Positions 1 through 7,755 of a stretch of 64,000 nucleotides of DNA are shown piece after piece. Made by a program: the position numbers and the translations under genes. The first letter of the stretch is position 1; each line of letters starts with the position of its first letter. This DNA is from Ponticaulis sp. (GTDB lineage Bacteria > Pseudomonadota > Alphaproteobacteria > Caulobacterales > Hyphomonadaceae), in NCBI GenBank assembly GCA_002723155.1, contig PBNO01000009.1, positions 43,803 to 107,802 of the forward strand. Direction: 5' to 3'. The notes beneath the pieces are model-generated. The model had not been told where the DNA came from, did no database searches, and saw nothing but the letters and a program-made list of their open reading frames with translations.

Positions 1-500
1 CTGGTGCAGCAGTAGCCGGGGGAGCGGGCGCACTGGCGTGGCCATTCATCGCTCAAATGCTTCCGGCGCTGGACACCCGTGCAGCTTCAAGCCTTGAGGT
101 TCCGATTACGGATATCCCTGAGGGCGGCGAGATTCGTGTGCTGATTGGTGGTAAGCCATTCTTCATCCGCCACCGTACAGCGGCAGAAATTGCAGCCGCA
201 GAATCCGTAGAAGCTGGCGACCTGCCTGACCCGCAAACTGACGAAGAACGTCTGGTTGCACGCGCTGACGGTACACTGAACCCGGCCATCCTGGTCGTTT
301 CCGGTTCTTGTACTCACCTTGGCTGCGTGCCGGTTGGTCCTGGATCGAACACCGGTGAGTTCGGTGGCTGGTATTGCCCGTGCCACGGTTCGCACTACGA
401 TACATCAGGTCGTATTCGCAAAGGTCCTGCGCCGACGAACCTTCCGGTTCCGACGTACGAGTACAATGCGGACGGCTCTGCCGTCACGATCTCACTCTAA
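1..500 (+). CDS. petA: Ubiquinol-cytochrome c reductase iron-sulfur (Rieske) subunit, 5' partial
   Basis: Rieske [2Fe-2S] subunit of the cytochrome bc1 complex, which takes electrons from ubiquinol at the Qo site and passes them to cytochrome c1. The gene begins before the window: the frame is open from base 3, and its first visible residues (Gly/Ala-rich, ending AWPFIAQM) look like the end of the membrane anchor, which in bacteria is Tat-exported. The cluster-binding boxes CTHLGC and CPCHGSH, which hold two Cys and two His ligands plus the disulphide Cys pair, lie around 309-395. It is followed after 21 bases by cytochrome b and then c1, the standard petABC order. Only the extreme N-terminus is missing. 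Confidence 0.97.
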   Translation, partial: GAAVAGGAGALAWPFIAQMLPALDTRAASSLEVPITDIPEGGEIRVLIGGKPFFIRHRTAAEIAAAESVEAGDLPDPQTDEERLVARADGTLNPAILVVSGSCTHLGCVPVGPGSNTGEFGGWYCPCHGSHYDTSGRIRKGPAPTNLPVPTYEYNADGSAVTISL

Positions 501-521
501 CCGCACGAATGGGGAGCTCCT

Positions 522-2012
522 ATGAGCGGACATGAATCCACATACAAGCCGGGTACCGGCATTGAGAAATGGATCGATGCGCGTCTTCCGATCGTGCGTC
601 TGGTCCATGATTCTTTTGTAGGTTTTCCGGTAGCGAAAAACCTGAACTACTGGTGGACGTTTGGCGCGATCCTCGCGGTCTGCCTCGTCACACAGATCAT
701 CACCGGTATCGTTCTCGCAATGCACTACGTTCCACACGTCGACATGGCGTTTGCGAGCGTTGAGCGCATTATGCGTGACGTCGAATATGGCTGGCTGATC
801 CGTTACATCCACGCGAACGGCGCTTCCATGTTCTTCCTCGCGGTGTACATCCACATGTTCCGCGGCCTCTATTACGGATCTTACAAAGCTCCGCGTGAGA
901 TCAGCTGGATCCTCGGTGTTATCATCTACCTTCTCATGATGGGTACAGCCTTCATGGGCTACGTTCTCCCATGGGGTCAGATGTCTCTGCACGGCGCGTC
1001 CGTTATCACAAACCTGATCGGTGCTATTCCACTGGTCGGTGAGCAAATCAAAATCTGGCTGCAGGGTGCACCATCTATCGGTAATGCTACGCTGAACCGC
1101 TTCTTCTCTCTCCACTACCTGCTGCCATTCATGATCGCAGGTGTTGTGATCCTTCACATCTGGGCGTTCCACACAACGGGCAACAACAACCCGACTGGTG
1201 TAGACGTCAAAGACGAGAAGAAAGACACAGTTCCGTTCCACCCGTACTACACAGTGAAAGACGGCTTCGCGATCATCGTCTTCCTGATGATCTTCGCTGG
1301 CTTCGTCTTCTACGCGCCGAACGTTCTTGGCCACGCTGACAACTACATTGAAGGCAACCCGCTGAAGACACCTGCGCACATCGTTCCAGAGTGGTACCTG
1401 CTTCCATTCTACGCGATCCTGCGTGCGATCACGTTCGACATCGGTCCGATCCCTGCGAAACTCGGCGGTGTTATCGCGATGTTTGGTGCGATTGCAGTTC
1501 TCTTCGTTCTGCCATGGCTCGACACGTCCAAGGTACGCTCTCTGCGTTACCGCCCACTGGCGCGTCAGTTCTTCCTTGGCTTCGTAGCTGTCTGCCTGCT
1601 TCTTGGTGTTGCTGGTGCGTCTAACCCGGACGACATCGTGATCAAGACTGGCGAAGACACACTCCGCTATGAAGTGTCTCTGGAAGAAGCTCCTGAAGCT
1701 GTTGCGGTTGCAGAAGCTCACCACGGTAAGATCGTGTCCAGCAATTCAGAGCGTGTGATTGTCGACTTCGCGCACTATGAAGATGCAGTGGAATTTGCAG
1801 AAGCGTCCGGCACAACGGCTGAGGCGACTGTGAAGCACCACGGTCTGACATGGCTGCCAGTCGCTCAGCTTCTGACATTCCTCTACTTCGCATACTTCCT
1901 GATCATCATTCCGCTTCTTGGTCTGATCGAGCGTCCGAAGGATGAACCAGAGTCCATCGCTGACTCTATCCACAAATCTAACGGCTCTGCTGACGCCGTA
2001 GCAGCAGAATAG
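522..2012 (+). CDS. petB: Cytochrome b of the bc1 complex, with an extra periplasmic insert
   Basis: Di-haem cytochrome b, the membrane core of the bc1 complex that forms the Qo and Qi quinone sites. Family signatures include [10 protein letters not shown] and the PEWY motif in [12 protein letters not shown], with paired helix histidines in [16 protein letters not shown] and FSLHYLLPF. The 496 residues exceed the usual 400-445. The excess is mostly one segment, about residues 368-441, between the last two helices, where other proteins have a short periplasmic loop. That segment is acidic and alternates strand- and helix-like stretches. The C-terminus adds a short hydrophilic tail. It lies between petA and petC, with GGGGAGC as ribosome site before the ATG. 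Confidence 0.97.
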   Translation: MSGHESTYKPGTGIEKWIDARLPIVRLVHDSFVGFPVAKNLNYWWTFGAILAVCLVTQIITGIVLAMHYVPHVDMAFASVERIMRDVEYGWLIRYIHANGASMFFLAVYIHMFRGLYYGSYKAPREISWILGVIIYLLMMGTAFMGYVLPWGQMSLHGASVITNLIGAIPLVGEQIKIWLQGAPSIGNATLNRFFSLHYLLPFMIAGVVILHIWAFHTTGNNNPTGVDVKDEKKDTVPFHPYYTVKDGFAIIVFLMIFAGFVFYAPNVLGHADNYIEGNPLKTPAHIVPEWYLLPFYAILRAITFDIGPIPAKLGGVIAMFGAIAVLFVLPWLDTSKVRSLRYRPLARQFFLGFVAVCLLLGVAGASNPDDIVIKTGEDTLRYEVSLEEAPEAVAVAEAHHGKIVSSNSERVIVDFAHYEDAVEFAEASGTTAEATVKHHGLTWLPVAQLLTFLYFAYFLIIIPLLGLIERPKDEPESIADSIHKSNGSADAVAAE

Positions 2013-2023
2013 GAGAGGCCTTT

Positions 2024-2932
2024 ATGAAAGCGTTTAAAGCCTGCCTCGCTGGTCTTGCCCTTCTCGGGCTTTCTCCAGCCGCTATGGCTGCCGGCGGCAC
2101 CATGCCACTGTCTGAAGGCGATGCTCCGCTTCCGGACTGGCCGTTTGAAGGTGTGTTCGGTAAATTCGACCAGGCATCTGTCCAGCGTGGCTTCCAGGTT
2201 TACACAGAAGTCTGTGCAGCATGTCACTCTATGGAACTTCTGTCTTACCGTAACCTCGGTGAGCCTGGCGGTCCGTTCTACAATGCTGACGATCCGGAAG
2301 CGACGGAAGCTGCTGTAGCTGAATTCGCGCGCCAGTACGAAATCACTGAAATCGATGATTACGGTGATGAAGTTTCTCGTCCGCGTCGTCCGGCTGACCG
2401 TTTCCCGAGCCCGTACCCGAACGTTCAGGCTGCTGCTGCAGCGAACGGCGGCGCGATCCCTCCGGATTTCTCGGTTATCGTGAAAGCTCGCCCAGGTGGC
2501 GCAGATTACATCTACCGTCTCATGACAGGTTACCCTTCTTATGAGGAGTTCCAGGGTGAGTACGGCGATGAGCTGCACTTCAATGACGACCACTCTCACG
2601 GTGTTCTGACCCAGCCTGCTGGCCTGTACTACAACCCGTACTTCCCGGGCGACACGTCTGGTAACTGGGATGGTGACCCACGCCACGCACCGGCTGGTGG
2701 TTACCTTGCAATGCCACCACAGATCACTGATGGCCGTGTCGACTATATGGACGGCACAGAAGCCACTCAGGAGCAGATCGCTTACGACATTTCTCAGTTC
2801 CTGGCGTGGGCGTCAGAGCCGAAAATGGAAAACCGTAAGTCTCTCGGCCTCGTCGTGATGATTTACCTCTTCTTCCTTGCGATCCTTGTATACTTCTCCT
2901 ACAAGGCAATCTGGCGGAATGTTGAGCACTAG
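2024..2932 (+). CDS. petC: Cytochrome c1
   Basis: Membrane-anchored c-type haem subunit that relays electrons from the Rieske protein to soluble cytochrome c. An N-terminal Sec signal (MKAFKACLAGLALLGLSPA) is followed by the haem attachment motif CAACHS at residues 64-69. A distal Met ligand is plausible in YLAMPPQITDG, and one C-terminal helix (LVVMIYLFFLAILVYFSY) anchors the protein. The 302 residues are somewhat longer than many c1 proteins, with an acidic stretch after the haem motif. It starts 12 bases after petB with AGGAGAGG as ribosome site, and a strong terminator follows, so it closes the petABC operon. Confidence 0.96.
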   Translation: MKAFKACLAGLALLGLSPAAMAAGGTMPLSEGDAPLPDWPFEGVFGKFDQASVQRGFQVYTEVCAACHSMELLSYRNLGEPGGPFYNADDPEATEAAVAEFARQYEITEIDDYGDEVSRPRRPADRFPSPYPNVQAAAAANGGAIPPDFSVIVKARPGGADYIYRLMTGYPSYEEFQGEYGDELHFNDDHSHGVLTQPAGLYYNPYFPGDTSGNWDGDPRHAPAGGYLAMPPQITDGRVDYMDGTEATQEQIAYDISQFLAWASEPKMENRKSLGLVVMIYLFFLAILVYFSYKAIWRNVEH

Positions 2933-2957
2933 GCTGCTCCAACAATAAGAAATCTCA

Positions 2958-2990
2958 GAAGGCTGCGAGTGATCGCAGCCTTCTTTGTTT
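2958..2990 (+). terminator. Rho-independent terminator of petABC
   Basis: An 11-bp perfect stem (GAAGGCTGCGA / TCGCAGCCTTC) with a 4-base loop, followed by a T-rich run, lies 25 bases after the petC stop. It ends the bc1 operon. Confidence 0.9.
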
Positions 2991-3035
2991 ACGGGCTGTT
3001 TTTTACGGCTAGGCTGGCTGTTCAGGGAGGCGGAT

Positions 3036-4262
3036 ATGCGAGCAGGCATCGACTTTGGAACATCCAACACAGCGATTGCTGCCGTGCACGGAAATGATGT
3101 TCGTCTGACCGAGATCGAGCCGGGCGAGACCTCTATCCCGACAGCCATTTTTTACGAAGCTGATACGCGCAGCTTCACCATCGGCAATGCCGCGCTGGAG
3201 ATCTACTCTGAGGGCGAAGAGGGCCGCCTGATGCGGTCTATCAAGTCGATCCTCGGCACTGAGCTGATCGAAGACACAACGCAGCTGGATGGTCGTCGTA
3301 TTCCGTTCCAGAAGGTGATCTCCGACTTCCTTGCGCGCTCCATCCACCAGATTGAGAAGACGGCTCAGGACAGTATTGATCTTGTCGTGCAGGGACGTCC
3401 TGTTTCTTTCAACGATACAGATCCCGCGCGGGACAAACGCGCACAGGATGTGCTGGAAAACTGCCTGAAGGAAATCGGCGTGAAAGATGTCTCTTTCATG
3501 CCGGAGCCTGTCGCCGCTGCGCATTCGGTAGATTTTCCGGTTGGGCGTGAGAACCTCGCTTTTGTCGTGGATATCGGTGGCGGTACCTCCGACTTCTCCG
3601 TTGTGCGCGTCAGTGATGACAATGAAGGCTTTGATGTGCTGGCGAGTTCCGGCGTCTATCTGGGCGGTAACGACTTTGACCGCATCCTCAGCTATTTCGA
3701 GCTGACACCGCTATTCGGGCGCTTGGAAACGCTCTCTGAAAATGGGCTGCCAGTCCCTGTCGCGCTTTACGTGACCCTGTCGGACTGGAAGAGCCATAAC
3801 ATGCTCTATCTGCCGAATATGCGCCGCGAGATTGACTGGCTGATCAAGCATAGTCCGCAAAGCCCGGGGCTTCGCGCATTTGACCATCTTATCCGCAATT
3901 TTGAAGGCGGGCTCTATGCCAGTAAAGTCGAGCAGATGAAGATTGACCTCAGCTCCGCAGACACGGCTGAGTTCAAGTACAAGGCTGCAACGGCAGATCT
4001 CACGCATACGATCGCGCAGTCGGCATTCAATGAGCTGATCGCTGAAACGATAGAAGCCATGGATGTGGCGGCGCAGGAGTGCCTCAAAAGCGCTGGCGTC
4101 ACGCATGATCAGGTGACCGATATCCTGATGGTAGGCGGCTCGACGCTTATTCCGGCTGTAGAGCGCCATTTCGTAGGCCAGTTCGCGCACGCGACCATGC
4201 TCGACAATGACCGGTTCAGCGCCGTTGCCAAAGGCCTTGCCCGTCACGCCGCGACGCTCTGA
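3036..4262 (+). CDS. Hsp70-family protein, YegD-like
   Basis: Putative ATP-dependent Hsp70-superfamily protein of the actin/Hsp70 ATPase fold. Phosphate-1 motif GIDFGTSNTA is at residues 3-12, phosphate-2 motif VVDIGGGTSDFSV near 175, and adenosine-binding motif ILMVGGSTLIPAVE near 360. The 408 residues stop after the ATPase domain, as in E. coli YegD, with no DnaK-type substrate-binding domain or lid, so a classical foldase role is doubtful. The ATG at 3036 is chosen because AGGGAGG sits 5 bases upstream. The earlier in-frame ATG at 2985 would fall inside the petC terminator. Cellular substrate unknown. Confidence 0.85.
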   Translation: MRAGIDFGTSNTAIAAVHGNDVRLTEIEPGETSIPTAIFYEADTRSFTIGNAALEIYSEGEEGRLMRSIKSILGTELIEDTTQLDGRRIPFQKVISDFLARSIHQIEKTAQDSIDLVVQGRPVSFNDTDPARDKRAQDVLENCLKEIGVKDVSFMPEPVAAAHSVDFPVGRENLAFVVDIGGGTSDFSVVRVSDDNEGFDVLASSGVYLGGNDFDRILSYFELTPLFGRLETLSENGLPVPVALYVTLSDWKSHNMLYLPNMRREIDWLIKHSPQSPGLRAFDHLIRNFEGGLYASKVEQMKIDLSSADTAEFKYKAATADLTHTIAQSAFNELIAETIEAMDVAAQECLKSAGVTHDQVTDILMVGGSTLIPAVERHFVGQFAHATMLDNDRFSAVAKGLARHAATL

Positions 4263-4369
4263 TCAGGGTATCAAAATTATCAATCTGTCTGTGAGGCGTC
4301 TGGACCTTCTACGTATTCCGGTGCAGGGAATAGGACGGTCTTGAAGCAATAAAAGTGTGGGATGACGAT

Positions 4370-5242
4370 ATGTCGAAATGGGTTCTGGGCGTTCTTGGTG
4401 GATCCGGCCTCTATGAAATTGACGGCCTTGAGAATGCGCGCGAAGAGCAGATTTCCAGCCCGTGGGGTGAACCGTCCGGCAGCGTAATGCGTGGCAATAT
4501 GGGCGATGTCGAGCTCGTCTTCATGCCACGTCATGGCAAAGGCCACCGCCTGTCGCCAACCCATGTGAACTATCAGGCTAATATTGATGTTCTGAAGCGT
4601 GCAGGCGTAACAGACATTCTGTCAATTTCGGCGGTTGGCTCGCTTCAGCAGCAATATGCCCCGGGCCATTTTGTCTTGATCGATCAGTTCATCGACCGCA
4701 CATTTGCGCGTGAAAAGAGCTTCTTTGGTGACGGCTGCGTGGCGCACGTGTCTATGGCGCACCCGATCTGCGAGCGCCTGTCGCAGCTTGCTTACGAGGC
4801 GGGGCAGGCTGTTGGCGCGACCTGCCATAAGGGCGGCACATATATCGTGATGGAAGGCCCGCAATTTTCGACTTACGCCGAAAGCCAGCTTTATCGCAGC
4901 TGGGGCTGTGATGTGATCGGTATGACCAACATGCCGGAAGCCAAGCTCGCACGTGAGGCTGAAATCCCGTACGCGACTGTTGCTATGGTGACCGACTATG
5001 ACTGCTGGCACGAAGAAGAGGACGACGTCTCGGTTGAGAACGTTCTCAAAATCATGGCGGCAAACTCGTCCAACGCGAAAGAGCTGATCAAAACGCTCTG
5101 TGCTGGCCTTCAGGGGACACCGCGCACGAACGGTACGCAGGGCATTGAGAGCTGCCTCGATTTTGCGATCATGACGCCTGCCGATGTCCGTAATCCTGAG
5201 CTTATGGCGAAGCTGGACGCCGTCGCCGGGCGGGTGCTCTGA
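4370..5242 (+). CDS. mtnP: S-methyl-5'-thioadenosine phosphorylase
   Basis: Splits methylthioadenosine with phosphate into adenine and 5-methylthioribose-1-phosphate, the first step of methionine salvage. PNP/MTAP family features are the N-terminal GVLGGSGLYEIDGL, the phosphate-site stretch FMPRHGKGHRLSPTHVNYQA, and the base/ribose-binding EGPQFST followed by GMTNMPEAKLAREAE. The 290-residue length is normal. I prefer the ATG at 4370; a GTG at 4355 is in frame and would add five residues, and neither has a strong ribosome site. A GST gene starts 1 base after the stop, and apt, which consumes the adenine product, lies 1.3 kb downstream. Confidence 0.93.
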   Translation: MSKWVLGVLGGSGLYEIDGLENAREEQISSPWGEPSGSVMRGNMGDVELVFMPRHGKGHRLSPTHVNYQANIDVLKRAGVTDILSISAVGSLQQQYAPGHFVLIDQFIDRTFAREKSFFGDGCVAHVSMAHPICERLSQLAYEAGQAVGATCHKGGTYIVMEGPQFSTYAESQLYRSWGCDVIGMTNMPEAKLAREAEIPYATVAMVTDYDCWHEEEDDVSVENVLKIMAANSSNAKELIKTLCAGLQGTPRTNGTQGIESCLDFAIMTPADVRNPELMAKLDAVAGRVL

Positions 5243-5243
5243 T

Positions 5244-5900
5244 ATGACCAAGCCTCATCTTATTCTCGGAAATGCCCGTTACTCCAGCTGGTCTATGCGC
5301 CCTTATCTCGTGCTGGAACGGGCTGGTATCGAGTACACGGCGGAGTTCCATCCGCTGCGGACGGACAAATTCCGCGAAGAGGTGAGGAAGGTCTCTCCAT
5401 TTGGGCTGGTGCCTGCGCTCATGCTGGGTGATGAGACGATCTCAGACAGTCTGGCGATCAGCGAATGGGCCGCAGAAAAGGTGCCATCGCTCTGGCCGAA
5501 GGATGAGGTCGCGCGCGGCATGGCGCGTATGCTGGCTGGTCAGATGCACGCCGGTTTTCAGCCGATCAGGCGCGAGCTGCCAATGGATCTCGGCCGTGAT
5601 CACAAGCCTCGCAAAGCGCTCTCTGATGAGGTGTTTGCAGAGATTGCCCGCATGAAGATTGGTTGGGGCATGGCGCTTCACCGGTCTGGCGGGCCGTTCC
5701 TGTTTGGCGACTGGTCCATTGCGGACGCGTTCTATACGCCGGTTGCCAGCCGGTTCCGCACGTTTGCGATCGAGCTCGAGCCGGAGTTTCAGGACTATTG
5801 CGATCTGCTTCTTGCGCAGCCTGAATTCCTGAAATGGGAAGCCATGGCAGCGGATGAAGACTGGGTGATTGAAGACTATCTTCCGCCGGATGAGGCCTGA
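5244..5900 (+). CDS. Glutathione S-transferase family protein
   Basis: Soluble GST-fold protein of 218 residues. The N-terminal thioredoxin-like half shows GNARYSSWSMRPYLVLERAG, with the Ser-rich glutathione activation region, then the cis-Pro segment FGLVPAL and the glutathione-binding ISDSLAISEW. The C-terminal all-helical half carries the N-capping-like FLFGDWSIADAF motif. It probably detoxifies electrophiles or isomerises a substrate, but the substrate is not readable. The start at 5244 follows the mtnP stop with one base between, so translation is probably coupled to mtnP. Confidence 0.88.
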   Translation: MTKPHLILGNARYSSWSMRPYLVLERAGIEYTAEFHPLRTDKFREEVRKVSPFGLVPALMLGDETISDSLAISEWAAEKVPSLWPKDEVARGMARMLAGQMHAGFQPIRRELPMDLGRDHKPRKALSDEVFAEIARMKIGWGMALHRSGGPFLFGDWSIADAFYTPVASRFRTFAIELEPEFQDYCDLLLAQPEFLKWEAMAADEDWVIEDYLPPDEA

Positions 5901-6398
5901 TCAAAGGCCTTCGAGACGGTAGAGTGTAAAGGTTTCGCACGCAGAGGTGCCGCGGCCTGTAGGACGCCCGGAAAACGTCATGCGTCCTGTTCTGTCGCGT
6001 TTGAATTCGCCTTCAACACCAGCGGAACCCCAGCTCGTTTCAGGTTCTTGTAGCCAGCCGGTTGGTTCCGCTTCGAGCCGGTCATGCCTGTAGATCCCGC
6101 TCAATGTGAACGCGCCAGACGGGTGACCGGGATTGCTGGCAAGATCATAAAACCACAGCCTTGCTTCAACGTTGGCTGATGGCGGCATGTTTGCGGCATG
6201 AATATCTTCTATCGTATCAAAGGATATGGTCATGCCGTTCTCGCCACTTGCGCAGATATAGCTGCCTGAATAGATGCCAGGATATTCGGAAAAATAGTCC
6301 AGAGGCGCAGGCGTTTCATGGTCCTGTCCCTGTGCGGATAGAGCGGCTGCTGCGATCATGAATGCAATGACAGCGCCTGATTTCAGACATTTCGACAT
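5901..6398 (-). CDS. Hypothetical secreted protein
   Basis: A 165-residue exported protein that I do not recognise. An N-terminal signal (KSGAVIAFMIAAAALSAQGQ) is followed by a Gly/Ser/Thr-rich, probably beta-rich domain with two cysteines (SYICASGENG and SACETFTLY) that could form a disulphide. The start at 6398 is chosen because GGAGGG lies about 6 bases upstream and the signal peptide then begins directly. The reading frame stays open to 6737, but that extension would cover the apt start and lacks signal-peptide sense. It converges with the GST gene and diverges from apt. Confidence 0.7.
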   Translation of the reverse strand: MSKCLKSGAVIAFMIAAAALSAQGQDHETPAPLDYFSEYPGIYSGSYICASGENGMTISFDTIEDIHAANMPPSANVEARLWFYDLASNPGHPSGAFTLSGIYRHDRLEAEPTGWLQEPETSWGSAGVEGEFKRDRTGRMTFSGRPTGRGTSACETFTLYRLEGL

Positions 6399-6533
6399 TA
6401 CGCCCTCCATTGCCGGAAGGTCTGCCACAAATGGAAATTTGTGACTTCCCCTGAATGGGGGACTCTGTCCACTTTCAATGCTAGGCAGGGCCGATATACT
6501 GACCCGAAATTCTAAACTGGTGAAACCACGCTT

Positions 6534-7061
6534 ATGAACCTGAAAGACACTATCCGCACCATTCCGGACTATCCGAAACCGGGCATCATGTTTCGTGACG
6601 TGACGACCCTGCTTGGCCAGCCGCGCGCATTCCGCCGTGCTGTGGACGAGATGGTTCAGCCTTATGCCGGGACGCGCATCGACAAGGTTGCGGGTATTGA
6701 GGCGCGCGGCTTCATTCTGGGCGGCGCAGCGGCTCACCAGTTGTCAGCCGGTTTCGTTCCGCTTCGTAAGAAGGGCAAGCTGCCATGGAAAACCATGACA
6801 GAGAGCTATGAGCTGGAATACGGCGTGGACGAAATGGAAATCCATGAGGATGCCATTCAGCCGGGCGAACGCGTCCTGCTTGTTGATGACCTGATTGCGA
6901 CGGGCGGTACTGCAGAAGCGGCGATCAAGCTGCTTCGTCGTGCCGGAGCCGAAATTGTAGCGGCTGCTTTTGTAATTGATTTGCCTGAACTGGGTGGTGC
7001 GGACAGGATTCGTGCCATGAATTGTGAAGTTCAGGCGTTAATGGCTTTTGAAGGGCATTGA
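6534..7061 (+). CDS. apt: Adenine phosphoribosyltransferase
   Basis: Converts adenine and PRPP to AMP in the cytoplasm, recycling adenine released by MtnP. The N-terminal hood [20 protein letters not shown] and [15 protein letters not shown] are characteristic of Apt, and the PRPP loop [17 protein letters not shown] is intact. The 175 residues match the family. No terminator separates it from the following clpP-like gene (46-base gap). Its location 1.3 kb after mtnP fits a purine and methionine salvage neighbourhood. Confidence 0.95.
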   Translation: MNLKDTIRTIPDYPKPGIMFRDVTTLLGQPRAFRRAVDEMVQPYAGTRIDKVAGIEARGFILGGAAAHQLSAGFVPLRKKGKLPWKTMTESYELEYGVDEMEIHEDAIQPGERVLLVDDLIATGGTAEAAIKLLRRAGAEIVAAAFVIDLPELGGADRIRAMNCEVQALMAFEGH

Positions 7062-7107
7062 CGTAGAGGGTTCAACGTCACACCTATAAAAAAAATCTGG
7101 AGTTTGC

Positions 7108-7698
7108 ATGTATCGCCTCGACGAAGAAGAAGAATCCACACCGATTGCCGAACCGAACAGCTTTCTTGAGCAGGCGCTTTTTAAAGCTCGTACGATCCTG
7201 CTGACAGGTGGTGTTGACGACAAGCTGGCGCGCCGTGTGTGCGAACGCCTTCTTGCCCTGTCTGCTGAAAGCCAGGACCCGATCCTGCTGGTTGTGTCAT
7301 CTCCGGGTGGCCACGTAGAATCCGGTGACATGATCCACGACATGGTGAAGTTCGTTCCTGCGCCGGTGAAAATCCTTGGTACGGGTTGGGTTGCGTCTGC
7401 TGGCGCGCTGATCTACGCATCTGCGAAACCTGAGAACCGCTTCTGCCTGCCGAACACACGCTTCCTGCTTCATGAACCACGTGGCGGTGTTGGTGGTCAG
7501 GCGTCTGACGTTGAAATTCAGGCGCGTGAAATCATCAAAATGCGTGAGCGTCTGAACAAGATCTTCGCGAATGCGACTGGTAAGTCTCTTGAGCAGATCA
7601 AGAAAGACACCGAGCGTGACCATTGGATGACGGCTGAAGAAGCTGTTGAGTATGGTCTCGTAAGCAAGATCGTCACGAGTCAGAGCGAAATTCTCTAA
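7108..7698 (+). CDS. clpP: ATP-dependent Clp protease proteolytic subunit, ClpP paralogue
   Basis: Serine peptidase of the ClpP family (S14), expected to form a barrel that degrades proteins fed by a Clp ATPase. The triad is intact: Ser97 in GWVASAGA, His122 in RFLLHEPRGG and Asp171 in ERDHWM, the same numbering as mature E. coli ClpP. The oxyanion Gly pair SSPGG precedes it. The N-terminus is acidic and divergent (MYRLDEEEES) and there is no propeptide. No clpX, clpA or lon lies nearby, so this is probably a secondary ClpP, common in alphaproteobacteria. The gene ends at a strong terminator. Confidence 0.9.
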   Translation: MYRLDEEEESTPIAEPNSFLEQALFKARTILLTGGVDDKLARRVCERLLALSAESQDPILLVVSSPGGHVESGDMIHDMVKFVPAPVKILGTGWVASAGALIYASAKPENRFCLPNTRFLLHEPRGGVGGQASDVEIQAREIIKMRERLNKIFANATGKSLEQIKKDTERDHWMTAEEAVEYGLVSKIVTSQSEIL

Positions 7699-7721
7699 GC
7701 TGTAAGTGACAAGCTGAATTG

Positions 7722-7750
7722 AAAAAGCGGGCCGACTGGCCCGCTTTTTT
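7722..7750. terminator. Bidirectional terminator between convergent genes
   Basis: A stem AAAAAGCGGGCC / GGCCCGCTTTTT with a 4-base loop has an A-run on one side and a T-run on the other. It can end both the clpP-like gene (plus) and the hydrolase gene (minus). Confidence 0.9.
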
Positions 7751-7755
7751 ATTGC

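Noticed and set aside
492-1724. 410-codon minus-strand frame opposite cytochrome b
   Set aside because: The plus strand encodes an unmistakable cytochrome b; the antisense product is charged with no recognisable motif.
2985-3035. Upstream ATG of the Hsp70-like gene
   Set aside because: It lies in the petC terminator and lacks a ribosome site; the ATG at 3036 has a strong one and begins the ATPase domain.
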